Below are positions 22,761 through 35,866 of a stretch of 64,000 bases of DNA, piece after piece. A model generated the notes under the pieces. That model made no database searches and was not told the origin of the DNA. It was given only the letters and a program-made list of their open reading frames with translations. Made by a program: the position numbers and the translations under genes. Within the stretch, counting starts at the first letter, position 1. Every line of letters starts with the position of its first letter. The DNA lies in contig CM025855.1 of the NCBI GenBank assembly GCA_003952965.2, positions 5,146,748 through 5,210,747 on the forward strand, read 5' to 3'. This DNA is from Morella rubra (Eukaryota > Streptophyta > Magnoliopsida > Fagales > Myricaceae).

Positions 22761-25700
22761 ATTTAAAATACACGAAGTTCAAAATCCCTACGTGGGCCTA
22801 ATAGTAATGCCCACTCTGATGCCCCCAATTTCCAATTCCGTTCCTCAGAAAAATGAAAAATTGAAGCAAATCCGTTATTCTTCTTGCCAAGAATTTTTTT
22901 ACCATAAAAGATGAATTGTCTTTTTTTAAAAAAATATTTTAATTGATATATATGTTTCTTGATTATTAATAATAATTTCATTCATTAAATTTTAATATAA
23001 ACAATAATCTTAATTTCGTTAAAAATTCTTAATCATTAATAATCTATAATCAATTTAATTTTTGAAATTGGATTCGGGTATCCTATACAAAAAGTATGAT
23101 TCATTCCTATACAAAAGTACTCAAAAAAAAAATAGACCGACGAATAAATAAGAAGATTTTGTGGATTCATTTTCTAGATCAAATAAATATAATACCTCAT
23201 TAAATTAGTATCACGCATCAGAATGTAAGATAATAGGTATGTTTATTTTTTTGTTTTCATATATTCGATATGGTACTTAAATATAGTAAAAATATATAAT
23301 TACTTTTTTTTTTTTTTTCACTCGCAGATACATCCTTATCATACGGAAAGGATTACCATTATTGTTATCAAATTGATGGGCAAAGAATTATTGGCCCATT
23401 TAGCCCAGTCTGGCTCTGGAAGGCCCTCCTGGAGAAACCCACGGGATTGGGAGAGACCTTAAAACTAATGGGCTTTAATTACTAAAGGGGCCCCAAAAAG
23501 GCCTCGAAGAGAAACTTGGGCAGAGAGCCGAGGGGGGCCTAACCTATCTCATCCGCCGAAAGGGAACCTCCACACGTCAGGGCATCTCTTTCTCGAAATT
23601 GCTTAAAGAACTTACGCCATCCATAGCTAGCCAATCACGAGACGTTTCCACCTGTAGACGCTACAAGCCGCCGTATGCAGAAATCGGCCGCAACCTGGGT
23701 CTGACCGATCGCAAGGGAAGGTTTTTATGCTCTAGACCCAATACGTCCTTTCCACCACCCACCGGCTCTTTATACTAGTACGGTGGCCGAATTATGTCCT
23801 AATTTGAGGGGGCGAACTTTAAGGATGAAGTGAAAGATTTTTTTGTTTTAAATAATGTAAAAAATCTCTTAGACTTAAAATATCAAAAATTTAGGATTAA
23901 AAATATTAATTTTTTTTAAATACACGTACAGTACTATTTGCTAAAATTAAGAAGTGACAACTAGATCTTATAAATTTGTATCTTTTGAAATCGTTGAAAA
24001 ATAACTTCGTTCTCAATAGTTTTATTTGGACTAAACAAAACATAAGGTCTTTTCGAATTAATATTCATTTTAAAAGTAGTAGACACGTTAGGAGTATTAC
24101 ACAACTGCACACTAATTGAATTTTTTTATCAAAAACTTATACATTCTCTAAACAAAATAAAATTCATCAACTAATTCAATCTAAAAATTAACAAATTCAC
24201 AATCATTATTTAAGCCATAATTATTCACAGATTCACAAATTATTAATCAAATTCACAATTTACAAGGGAGCGGGCTGGAGTTGGACAGGCAAAACACATA
24301 AAAAAAAAATTGATGTTTGAAGGAACCAACGGGGCAGTGGCCCCTAGTTGGTTCCGCCTGTGCACTAGGATGTACATAACTACTCTCATATAAAAACATC
24401 CGGGTATGTAATCTAGACACGAGACACATAACAAATTACTTCTCCATTTACATTTGTTGAACTTTGATTTAAGCATTGGAAGCTTATCTTTCAGGGAAGT
24501 TCCGTTCACTGTGTCTTGTAAGGTAGATCCAATAACTTAGAGGAAGGCTTGGCAGCGACCCATTGTTCATCAGTTGAGCCAGATCATTTTTGGCACTATC
24601 ACAAACCAATAGCGATTTATACAAAGTTAAATCTGGGATGCCCAATGATCTGAAATCCACTAGGGGACTTCATCAATGCTACTGTTTAAGGGTTTTTTTT
24701 TAATACTTAAACTATTGTTACGAGTTTGGAAACTTGGTTGAAGTATTTAATTTAGTATCACCTAGGAATCTAGCAAATCTAATTAGATTCAACCTCCTTA
24801 TTAATTGTGGTGCGGACGACAATTCTTAGTGTGATTTTCCAAGTAGAGTCTAGAGTGGGACAGGATAATAAATGGAAACAATATTAAACTTGATATATAG
24901 CGTGTAAGATTCAAATGGATAAGGATTCTTAGGCACAGCAGAGACACTGTACTAGATTTTATGATCTATAAGAATCGGAGGAAAATTAAGATATAAATTG
25001 TTGAACTACTAGATATTGACTCTGCCAAGAAGCCCACGGCGGATACCGTCTTTTAAGGATTAGTCGGTGGTAACGCGTCAACGGGCGGCATGTCTTTTTT
25101 TCGTCAACAGCTGAATGTGTCGGTGCACTGGATTTAAGCAATTACCATTGATTGGCCGAGGGCTGAAAAGACCATATATATCCACCTGCTTGAGCGTTCA
25201 ACATATTCAACAATGTATAGACTGCAAAGTCATGGGCGTGGCTCTGTTTTCTCCTTTTTCTTGTCGTTGGGGGAAGGGAAGGTGGGGTACGGACTAGGAA
25301 TTGGGTTGGACGGCAAAGATTAAACCAAAGGAACAAGAAACTTGCAGGGGACATACTTGTTCATCTTAATTAGTTTTGTCCGTCAGGACTTACTTGGCGG
25401 ATTTCAATTAGTCGGTAGAATGTTAGTATCAACCCAATGGTGAAATGCTTTGGGTTCAAAGGGCTACCTGTTTCCGATCTAACTGAGACTTTTTTTACTT
25501 TGGCTAATTAAGGGGAAGGAGAAAGAAATCCACGCATCATAGTCTATGAAGACAGTATACAGTTGAAGAAGAAATTTGGAACAGTTTTCTGAGAATTTAG
25601 CAGTTAATCAGGGATCCTAGGCCACCGGTCACAAATTAATCCGAAACCTTAATTTATTGATTAGATGCTCCGGAACTCCAGGATCAAGTTGACAATGCAG

Positions 25701-27969
25701 ATTATGTTTTAGCTTTATTGATGGAAGTCTGGGATGGTCGGTTCTTGGATATTTATGGAAACCGTTTTTCTCTACTCTGAACTTCTAATAAACAAATATT
25801 AGAAGTTGATTGGACAGATGCCTATTCTACATGATCAGGTTCCTACATTTTTTTCAAAAACCATTTCTTTACACTGGATGAATAAAACCATGGGAGCTGA
25901 GGAAAAAAAAAAAAAAGAATAAAACCATGGGAGACTAGAGAGGAAAACTTAAAGAGCAAGGCACACGCTATGTCATCAAGACGTACTTGACGGAGTCCCT
26001 TTGAAATCTTTTTAACCAAACACCGAGAGGATCCCGTGACAAGCTATTCGAAGGATTTTCTAATCAGAGACATTTCCTATTCCAGTACTGCATCAAAGCT
26101 AATTGGATCGACGAGAGAGGTCATGAAATTTCTTTATCTATCCAAGACATCTGCTGTCGAAATCACCTTATCCCATAACAAGTAATTAATCTGTAGTAGC
26201 TAGAAGCTTGGGAAAAGGCATGCATTCTAGATCAGCTCTTTTGCTCTTCATAAAAGATACGTACCTGTAGACTCATTGCTCAAAGCGTTAGTCTTTTTCA
26301 GTGCCTGCTTTGAGCAGCTGTAGGACGTTGCTATATCTAGTAGCCCACTGCTTTTGTTGTGGACAATAATTTGAGTGAGCTTTACATTTGCCACCTCTAA
26401 TCTCGATCCATGCCTGAAAAATAAGAGAGAAATTATCTCTCTGGCCCCATGCGCTAGACGCCATTGGATCTGACATGACTCATATCTGAGTTAGAGCCAT
26501 TCGATCACCAGTATTCGTAATTAGATTTACAATTTGTCTGTTTTGAACAACTTTATATATATATATCAATCTTTCATTGGGATTTTTATCCTTCTGTCAG
26601 AAAAACTTTGTGATGATCAAATAGTTGGTGTCACTTAGCTGGACTCTTATGGATGAATGAATGATTAAGAAATCATCAAAGCAAATTGGGGACTTATACC
26701 TAATACATATTTGCTTGTTGTAACACGATTCTCATTAGCAGGACACAGGTTACATACATACGACAAAGGATTACATGACACTGATCGAGCTTAGTTGTTG
26801 GCGGTCGATGTCAGTGGAGGCGACGATGGTGATAGGGCTCACGACACACGTCTAACATCAAGGCATCGGATATGCATGTTGCCAATAGGTAATACTGTTG
26901 GCTGGACACGTGTGATGTGTCTACAGAAGTGGGTGCTGTCTGGCTTGGTCAACGCCAAGAAAGCTGCTACAGTAGTATAAGTATAACAATAACCTCCACT
27001 TGCTCCATTCGATCTATGTCTTCTTTAACATGTGGCGGATACAGTATACTTAGGAAAAAAAAATGTGGAGGATACAGTATACACATAAGCAAGGCAAATA
27101 ATATCAGAATATCCCCCTACTAAATCTTGTTCTCGATCCGCCTCCATGCATGTACGTCTCTGACGATCGATCTCTGTGATGGTAACAATTAATGCAAATT
27201 AAATACGTGTTTATTATTTGTACTCTTGTTGTTTCAAATGCACATGCATGCATGCCTATCATGCCCCATGCATGCCTGAATAGTGTACAGATTTTCCACA
27301 CTCCCTTCGTAGTTCCCACGGAAAGGAGCGACTTTAATATATTCTTGCATTGACCTATATAGTCGAATTGGTCGTGATTCTCGTTTCAGCAATTCAAGTC
27401 TAAATCAGGGCAGTTGAGGTATAGTAATCAGGCTGACCTACCTCTGGTCAGTCATTTATCTTGGAGCTGTATTAATTGTGTTCGAGGTCCCGGCATAATA
27501 ATCAGATCCTGCAAAATTCCAGTATATGCAGCCGCAGGTTGTCTTTTATTTAGGAATTCTCATCCATGGAAGTAGAACTTAGAAGGGAAAATTATCGAGG
27601 GTGAACAATACTGCTTATAAAGATAGCTATGATGTATGGAAACTTCGTTTTCATGGAAAGAGAGACAGCCATTAGCTAAGAGACTTTTACATTTAATTTT
27701 TAAAAGATGTTGCTTTAAAATACTCATTTTCCCGCAGTCACCTGGCGCTGCAGCCAACCCTACTTGTGGCTTTGTTTATTCTCTTTTCTTTATCTTCGCC
27801 CTGATATCTTCTACAGTCCCACCGCCCCACGACACCTTTTTATTTCCTTTGTGAGGAGAATCATTTAATATACCTCCAATCACCCTTACAGTCCACTGCA
27901 GGTGGACAATGGAACAACCCGTTCAACAGGTTGAAGCAACTGCCGCCGGCCCTATTCGAGTATTTGTTG
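22761..27969. other. Intergenic, no gene recognised
   Basis: There are only short, unconvincing frames. The block 23390-23760 is GC-richer than its surroundings, with a TATA-like CTCTTTATACTAG near its end, and may be an LTR fragment. Sequence 23785-24365 is AT-rich and ends near GGTTCCGCCTG, possibly a decayed hAT-like element. A cluster of CATGCATG (RY-type) motifs lies at 27240-27275. No RNA gene was seen. Confidence 0.4.
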
Positions 27970-28040
27970 CCACGTGTTTAGAGTTCTACACATTGATGTA
28001 GTTCAGATACACGTGTCACGTGGATCACCTGCTACGTGGG
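27970..28040. promoter_or_regulatory. Cluster of ACGT (G-box/ABRE-like) motifs
   Basis: Three ACGT-core motifs fall within about 70 bp: CCACGTGT, TCACGTGG and CTACGTGG. These are binding sites for bZIP (ABF) or bHLH factors. The cluster lies roughly 930 bp before the HIPP start codon, so stress or abscisic acid control of that gene is plausible but inferred. Confidence 0.5.
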
Positions 28041-28965
28041 CAGGGAAGGATACCATCCAAATCCTAAAATCCATGTTGCCCCCCGTCTTTATGCAGCATA
28101 TATTTTAGTTAGGTTGTTTTTTCTTTTTTTTCAAACTTTTGAAGAGTCTAGTCTTTCCACAGACAGCCCTCAAAATTAACGGTTGATTACTTTCTCCTTT
28201 CTTGTACCCCAAGCATTCACGAGCTCTCTTTCTAAGCACAATAAAGTCGAACTTTTGGAGGAATCTATACAAAGTCTTCTTAGAAGCTTTTAATTTAAAG
28301 CTGTCTTTAAGGGACTGAAGACCACCTCTATTTAGGACATAACGAAATGCCTATATAAGAAGAGGGAGTAGTAAAGAGTTGCTCAAAGGAGCAAGCAAAA
28401 GCCCGAAGGATTAAGACGTCGTACGTAAGGTTAAGCAGCTTGGAAGCGCGCGCTTTTCTTGTGGGGTTGTCCTCTTTAATTAGAAGGTAGGAAGGGAATA
28501 CATCCAAAGGTCTTGGAGGAAGTTTCTTGCAGATTCTAGGACATCCAGTGATCATGTAATTAATATATATATTTATTTTCTCTTCATGTATACATGCATC
28601 TTCGTTATCTTTCATTCACCCATTGTTAAGGCCACTATCTATAAATATATACAATTAGCTGCATGCCATCAAGACCCCACGACTGGAGTCCCCTATCTCG
28701 TCATTACCCATCGTTTCTCTTCTCCTGCAATTATTTCCTGGCGCGTTGCAGAAAGAAGTTTGTGGTAGTCCCTGTCTATTGTCAAACTTAAACCTATTCC
28801 TACTTGTCTTGGTTTTTCCACACTCTTAATTTAACCGCTTCTCAATTCTTAAGCTTATCTTTAAGCTTTTGTATTGCAGTCTGCTGAATTTACTATCTGC
28901 CTTGGAGAAGCTTTTGTCCAACACAAACATCAGTAGTTCTATAAAGTTGTTTGAAGAAACAAGAA

Positions 28966-29543
28966 ATGGGAGTTGAAGGAACTTTGGAGTATTTGTCCAA
29001 TTTGCTTAGCAGTGTCAAAAAGCGCAAGAAGAAGAAGCAAACACAAACCGTAGCACTCAAAATCAGGATGGACTGTGAGGGGTGTGCGCGTAAGGTCAAG
29101 AATGTCCTCTCTGGGGTAAAAGGTTAGTTTTTGTTTCTTATCATCTTCATCTCCGTATACTTTTACCATTTCATGTCAGTGATTGCTTTATCATGGGCAA
29201 GAGATACCATTTTTTTTTCCTTTTCTTCATGTAATTTCTTTTTGCAGGGGCTAAATCGGTGGACGTGGACATGAAACAGCAGAAGGTGACTGTGACCGGT
29301 TATGTTGAGCCAAAGAAGGTGTTGAAGGCAGCTCAGTCAACCAAGAAAAAGGTCGAGCTGTGGCCTTATGTTCCATACACACTGGTGGCTCATCCTTATG
29401 TTTCCCAGGCTTATGACAAGAAGGCACCTCCTAATATGGTCAGAAGCATTCCCAACACTGCAACAATTAACGAGACCACTGTGGATGACAGCTACATCAT
29501 TATGTTCAGTGATGAAAACCCAAATGCCTGCACTATCATGTAG
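28966..29543 (+). CDS. Heavy metal-associated isoprenylated plant protein (HIPP)
   Basis: The gene encodes a 150-residue metallochaperone-like protein. Two exons, 28966-29122 and 29248-29543, flank a 125 bp phase-1 intron with GT-AG ends, a position usual for this family. Residues 18-25 are a Lys/Arg-rich stretch. The HMA domain spans about 27-90, with the metal-binding motif MDCEGC at 35-40 (MxCxxC). The conserved WPYVPYTLVAHPYV block follows at 91-104, then the family tail FSDENPNAC. The protein ends in CTIM, a CaaX box expected to be farnesylated, which anchors it to membranes or routes it to the nucleus. Overall it resembles the HIPP20-27 group (including HIPP22 and HIPP26), linked in Arabidopsis to cadmium and other stress responses. 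All motif residues are present. The exact orthologue cannot be fixed here. Confidence 0.93.
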
Positions 29544-30757
29544 TCTATCAAGAAATCCAAAGAAAAAGACTAGATGATTGTAAAGAATAGTACTAGTTCG
29601 ATTTGCGTTTTGTCTGTAGTAGGGTCTCTCAAAATGTTAATATTTCCTTTATCTGAATTTTGCTGTGAAAATCAGCTCTAGAGAATGGAATATAATGTTC
29701 TTGAGTAATATGCTGTGCTTTGCTGATCATCACGACGGTATATTAATAGACGTGATCTGCCGTCTTCCCGTAGATCTTTGCATGGCGTTGATGAATTTTC
29801 TTACGCATTTGGCAGGACGACTGCCCCTTTCAGGTTACGCTAGGCACCATATGTAAAGGAAGCTGCATACCCAAGAAACACTCTGTTAATGGCCGCCTTG
29901 CGCCATATTCATGCATGGTTGCATAACTGCATTAAAACAACCAGTAAAAACAAAGAGCATGCTCGGAGGGTCAGGGTAAAAACTTAAACGAACCAAAGGC
30001 CAAACGATATGCCAGATACAAAGATCCGACAGCCAATCCGGCCACAAGTGCCTACATGATGACAAGTAACTACTATGGCTTTTGTTTGGACAACAACCAT
30101 AATAATAAAAGTAATAATGGCACTTCGAGACCACATTTTAGCCGTGAGACCTGTAACAGAGACGAAGCAAGCACCACGTGGATTTTGGAGGCCGGTCAAA
30201 TTACAAATATCATTATTTTTGTGGAGGCCAATGTAAAAAAAAGAAAAAGAAAAACAAGGCTAAATTAAAAAGTTTTTCCTTAATTTTTGGGGGCGTGGGG
30301 GGCTAGCTTGTTAATTTCATGAAGTGGTTCGTTTTAATTTGGCCGTGCCTGTATTGCTGACGAGATCACACATGCATACAGCTAAGGGTAAGTGGTCCTG
30401 GGCTCCCATGGTGTCTTACCTTTCCCATTCGCAAGAAAATTAGAAAGAAGCTCGCGCGTCCTTCGGGCCTTTGTCCCCCCGACCCCACGTATCCATCAAG
30501 AAAAAGATCTAACTTCTTTTTTGATTTATAATTATCGGTAATTTTTGCCTGTGTTTGTATCCTGGTGCTTTCGCACCATTTGCGTATAAAGAATAAATAA
30601 ATAAAAAAAGACAACTATTGACCAGCCATCGGAACTCACGTACGTACACGACAAAAAGTTTGAAAACGTATCTTTCCAACAACTAGCAGAAGGAGACGTA
30701 TACCAGTACTGTACCACTAGGAACCAGAAAAGTTTGGAAAAAACGTACCTTTCCGAT
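29544..30757. other. HIPP 3' flank, no gene recognised
   Basis: This is downstream sequence with only short frames on both strands. No repeat termini or RNA genes were recognised. It ends at the 5' LTR of the copia element. Confidence 0.4.
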
Positions 30758-31014
30758 TGTTAGGTTTATTTTTGTCTACTTGTTAAGTGGTTTGTTACCA
30801 CTAAGTTAATATATCCCTATTGTTCAGGAATACTTGTTATTTGGTTGATTTAGTCTTAGTCTTATCATATCAATAGGAGTTGTTAGACGTGGGGCTGTTT
30901 ATGCTCTTTTTATGTTTGTTCTGTAAGGCTATATAATAGCCAAGTTTGTTCTTCAATAAATAGAGTTGTTTCTCCCAAATATCTACGTCTTCGTTAACTT
31001 TCCAGTTCCTAACA
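30758..31014 (+). repeat. Copia 5' LTR
   Basis: The LTR starts TGTTAGG and ends CTAACA. A TATA-like GGCTATATAATAG lies near 30929 and an AATAAA signal near 30956. It is followed by the TGGTATCAGAGC primer-binding site at 31017-31028, complementary to initiator methionine tRNA. Confidence 0.93.
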
Positions 31015-31088
31015 TTTGGTATCAGAGCTCCCTACGGGGCCTGGTTAAATTAGAAGCAGCAGTCTTCCATGCGTGCTGTCCTTGAAGT

Positions 31089-34000
31089 ATGACAACAGAG
31101 AGTTCGTTTGTGCAGCCAGCAGTTCCCAAATTTGATGACTATTATGATCATTGGGCACTACTTATGGAAAACTTCTTGCGTTCAAAGGAGTACTGGGGTT
31201 GATAGAGAATGGAGTTCTTGCCGCAGCAGAAGGTGCTGTTCTCACAGATGCACAGAAAAAGCATTATGAAGATCAGCAGTTGAAAGATTTGAAAGCTAAG
31301 AACTATCTATTTCAGGCATTAGATAGTTCTATCCTGGAGACGATCCTCACCAAGGACACGGCAAAAAACATCTGGGATTCTATGAAGCAGAAATATCAAG
31401 GTACAACACGAATCAAGCGGGGACACTTGCAAACTCTCCGGAAAGAGTTTGAAATTCCCCACATGAAGACAGGAGAATTTGTGAATGAATACTTTGCTCG
31501 AACTCTCACCATAGTCAACAAGATGAAAGCAAATGGTGAGAACAAGGGAAATATGACTATTGTTGAAAAGATTTTGCGATCCATGACTCCCAAGTTCGAT
31601 TATGTTGTCTGTTCCATTGAGGAATCTAAAGATCTAGATACCTTAACCATTGATGAGTTGCAAAGTAGCTTGCTTGTGCATGAACAACGTATGAGTTCTC
31701 ACGATGAAGGGGAACATGCTCTGAAGATTACTTATGGAGATCAATTTGGAGGAAGGAGTCGTGGCCGTGGAAACACGAGAGGAAGAGGAAGGGGGAGAGG
31801 CAGGCAATCCTTTGACAATGCCACAATGGAATGCTATAATTGTCACAAGCTAGGGCACTTTCAATGGGAATGCCCAAGCAAGGAAAAAGAGGCACACTAT
31901 GCAAAGACTCAAGAAGAAATGTTGTTGATGGTGTATGCGGAGAATATGAATAAAACCATTAGAGAAGATACATGGTTCCTTAACTCGGGTTGTAGCAATC
32001 ATATATGTGGTAAGAAGGAATACTTCTCTAATTTTGATGGAATCTTTAGATCTTCTGTGAAGTTGGGCAACAACTCAAGCATGGTGGTGTTAGGAAAGAG
32101 CAGCGTACGGTTACATGTGAATGGAATAACACAAATCATCACAGGAGTATTTTATGTGCCAGAGCTAAAGAACAATTTGCTAAGTATTGGACAATTGCAA
32201 GAAAAAAGGCTTACTATTCTATTTCAACATGGAAAGTGCAAAGTGTTCCATTCTAAGAAGGGGTTAATCATGGATTCGAAGATATCTTCGAATCGAATGT
32301 TTGAGCTGCATGTTATACCTCAACCTATAGCATATACTTGTTTCAACATAATTACAACAGATATGGTACAGCTTTGGCATTGTAGATATGGACATTTGAG
32401 CTTCAAGGGTTTAAAGACTCTTCAACAGAAGCAGATGGTGAATGGTTTACCATTGTTTAAGCCTCCCTCGAGGCTATGCAAGAACTGCTTGGTCGAAAAA
32501 TAACAAAGGGACTTATTTCCAAAGAAGAGCACCTGGAGAGCTACACAGATTCTTCAATTAGTCCATGCTGACATTTGTGGACCAATTAAGCCCTTCTCTA
32601 ACAGTAAGAAAAGGTATTTGCTTACTTTCACTGATGATTTTAGTAGAAAAACATGGGTTTATTTCTTAGTAGAGAAATCAGAAGCCTTTGCTATTTTCAA
32701 AAGTTTTAAGATTCATGTTGAGAAGGAAACAAGCTTAGCTATTAGAAGTTTACATACTGATCGAGGAAGAGAGTTTACATCCCAAGAGTTTACTATCTTT
32801 TGTGACGAAAATGGTATACGAAGACAATTGACAGCTGCATATACGCTTCAACAGAACGGAGTTGCAGAACGAAAGAACAGAACCATTATGAATATGGTTC
32901 GTAATATGCTTTCATAAAAGAAAATTCCAAAAACTTTCTGGCCTGAAGCTATAAACTGGACTGTGCATGTTTTGAATCGAAGTCTGACATTGGCAGTAAA
33001 AGATAAGACTCCAAAAGAAGCTTGGAGTGAAGTCAAGCCTTCAATTGAGTATTTTAGAGTTTTTGGATGCATTGCTCATGTTCATGTATTTGACAGTAAA
33101 AGAACTGAGTTGGATGATAAGAGTTTGAGTTGTGTTTTGCTGGGAGTTAGTGAAGAGTCAAAGGCTTACATACTTTATGATCCAGTTTCACAAAAGATTA
33201 TAATAAGCAGGGATGTTGTATTTGAAGAAGACGAGAGCTGGGATTGGGACAAACACTTTGAAGAAGCCATTGTGTGTGATTTGGAATAGAGTGATTGTGA
33301 AGCAGAAGCAGTTGTGCGTGATGAGAATGAAGAGGGGAATGAATTTGATTTTGATGCCGACCTAGAAGAAAAAATGGAGGAAAATGAACAAGCAGAAGCT
33401 GATTCTTCAACCCAAGAAAGCTCTCATAGATTGAATGCTGAAAGCTCTCATAGATTGAATGCTGAAAGCTCTCCTAGATTGAATTCTGAAAGAAATAGAA
33501 GACCACCTGTTTAGATGAGAGACTATGAAACAGGAGAAGGACTATCTGAAGAAGATAATAAAGCTCATTTAACTATGTTTGCTGCTGATCCAATTCATTT
33601 TGAAGAAGTCGTGAAGAGTGAGAAATGGAGGAAAGCCATGGATGTGGAAATCGAAGCAATAAGAAAAAATGGCACATGGGAATTGACGGCCTTACCTAAG
33701 GGAGGAAAGAAGATAAGCGTAAAGTGGGTTTATAAGACTAAGTTTAATGAAAATGGAGAGGTGGATAAATACAAGGCTCGGCTTGTAGCGAAGGGATATA
33801 CTCAGCAGCATGGGATAGATTATACAGAAGTATTTGCATCTGTGGCACGCATGGACACAATTCGTTTGGTGGTTGCACTTGTAGCTCAAAAAGGATGGAC
33901 GATCTATCAGCTAGATGTGAAGTCTGCGTTTTTACATGGTGAGTTGAATGAAGAGGTTTTTGTGGAGCAGCCTTGTGGTTATGTGAAAAAGGGAAATGAA

Positions 34001-35128
34001 GAGAAGGTTTACAAATTAAAGAAGGCACTTTATGGGCTTAAGCAAGCACCGTGTGCTTGGAATAGTCGTATAGAAGCCTATTTCATTAAGGAAGGCTTTG
34101 AAAAGTGTGACTACAAGCATACTTTGTTCATCAAGATAGACAATGAAGGTAAAGTCTTAATTGTAAGTTTGTATGTTGATGATCTCATTTTTACTGGAAA
34201 CAATGAATTAATGTTTATAGAGTTTAAACATTCCATGAAACATGAGTTTGACATGACAGATCTTGGTAAAATGAGGTATTTCCTTGGTCTTGAAATCTTG
34301 CAAAGATCTGATGGTATCTTTGTTAGTCAGAAGAAGTATTCATTAGAGGTGCTGCACAAGTTTGGAATGGACAGAAGTAATTATGTTCATAGTCTTATTG
34401 TTCCTGGTTCTAAGCTTGTGAAGGATGAAGGAGGAGTTAAGGTGGACAAGACTTACTATAAACAAGTTGTAGGTAGTCTCATGTACCTCACAGCTACTCG
34501 CCCAGACATGATGTTTGCAGTGAGCCTTATTAGTAGGTATATAGAGAATCCTAATGAGCTTCATTTTCAAGTGGCAAAAAGGGTGCTAAGATATCTACAG
34601 GGAACAACTGGGTTTGGGATTTTCTATAAAAAGGGAGGAGATGATGAACTTATTGCTTATACTGATAGTGATTATGCTGGTGATTTGGAAGATAGAAAGA
34701 GCACTTCAGGGTGTGTATTTTTATTAAGTTCAAGAGCAATATCTTGGTCATCAAAGAAACAACCAGTAGTAAGTCTATATACTACAGAGGCAGAGTTTAT
34801 TGCTGCAGCTTCATGTGCATGCCAGGCTGTATGGTTAAAAAGAGTGCTAGCAAAGCTGGGTCAAAATCAAAGTAAGTCAATTATTATTCGTTGTGATAAT
34901 AGCTCTGCAATCAAACTTTCAAAGAATCCAGTAATGCATGGTCATAGTAAGCACATAGATGTGCATTTTCATTTTCTTCGAGAACTTACAAAGGATGGCA
35001 CTGTGGACTTAGTATACTGTGTTACACAAGACCAATTGGCTGATGTGATGACTAAAACACTCAAGTTGAATACTTTTATCAAACTGCGGAGGCTATTGGG
35101 AGTTTGTTCTGAGATTGATATAAACTGA
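31089..35128 (+). pseudogene. Copia gag-pol polyprotein, disrupted
   Basis: The frame starts at the ATG at 31089 but shifts by one base near 31190. From there one frame runs to 35128 and is interrupted by four stop codons: 32501, 32915, 33287 and 33512. Domains in order: UBN2-type gag; a CCHC zinc knuckle (CYNCHKLGHFQWEC, about 31832-31873) after an Arg/Gly-rich tract; protease; gag-pre-integrase; integrase with its D, D, E residues visible in HADICGP, HTDRG and AERKN; reverse transcriptase with YVDD at 34172-34183; and RNase H. The protease catalytic site reads LNSGCSNH rather than the expected LDSGCSNH (codon AAC at 31982-31984), so it would be inactive even without the stops. The copy cannot make its own functional protein. 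Confidence 0.93.
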
Positions 35129-35158
35129 AGCTTGTAGCATTCAATTTAAGGGAGGAAT

Positions 35159-35416
35159 TGTTAGGTTTTTTTTAGTCTACTTGTTAAGTGGTTTGTTACC
35201 ACTACGTCAATATATCCCTATTGTTCAAGGGTACTTGTTATTTGGTTGATTTAGTCTTAGTCTTACCACGTTAATAGGAATTGTTAGACGTGGGGCTGTT
35301 TATTCTCTGTTTCTGTTTATTCTGTAAGGCTATATAATAGCCAAGCTTGTTCTTCAATAAAGTAGAGTTGTTTCTCCCAAATATCTATGTCTTCGTTAAC
35401 TTTCCAGTTCCTAACA
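35159..35416 (+). repeat. Copia 3' LTR
   Basis: This direct copy of 30758-31014 is preceded by the purine tract AAGGGAGGAAT and ends CTAACA at 35416. Confidence 0.93.
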
Positions 35417-35866
35417 CCGACAAATAGCTGAAGAAGACGTATTACTACGTCCGCTGTAACATTAGGAATTAGGGACCAAGTTATGATTAGAAATTAGACA
35501 ATCAATTTCAAAGAAACACAGTTTGGGAGGGCCAAAATGTAAAAAGCACAATTTTCTTTTTTTTTTGAAAAAAAAAACCCCCATTTTTTGCCCAAGGAAA
35601 GATAATTCTGCTGATTTTTAGGGAGACTCTGACCCCCAAGCTCTGTCCCTGCAATAGGAACCGTCCATAGACCAAGTATAAACAGTGCTTTTAAATATGC
35701 CTTGTAGATATTGAATACAGCTGAAGACTGCAAATATGATGTGCATGCTTAACTGAAAAATATATCAGTTGTTGTTTTTTTTTCTCAATCTCTTTAAAAG
35801 TATTTCGACATATTGTACTGTACGGTGTCCATGTCGTGTTTTACTTGGATACTATTGTGATGTGGT

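Larger units (their letters stand above)
30758..35416 (+). mobile_element. Full-length Ty1/copia retrotransposon, coding-defective
   Basis: The element is 4659 bp, with a 257 bp 5' LTR, a tRNA-iMet primer site, gag-pol in one frame, a polypurine tract at 35148-35158 and a 258 bp 3' LTR. The flanks are CCGAT (30753-30757) and CCGAC (35417-35421), a 5 bp target duplication with one mismatch. Domain order (protease, integrase, reverse transcriptase, RNase H) defines copia. The LTRs differ at a modest number of positions, which fits a fairly recent insertion. Confidence 0.95.

Noticed and set aside
31151..32503. 450-codon frame as an independent host gene
   Set aside because: Zinc knuckle, protease and pre-integrase motifs and the flanking LTRs show it is the start of a copia polyprotein.
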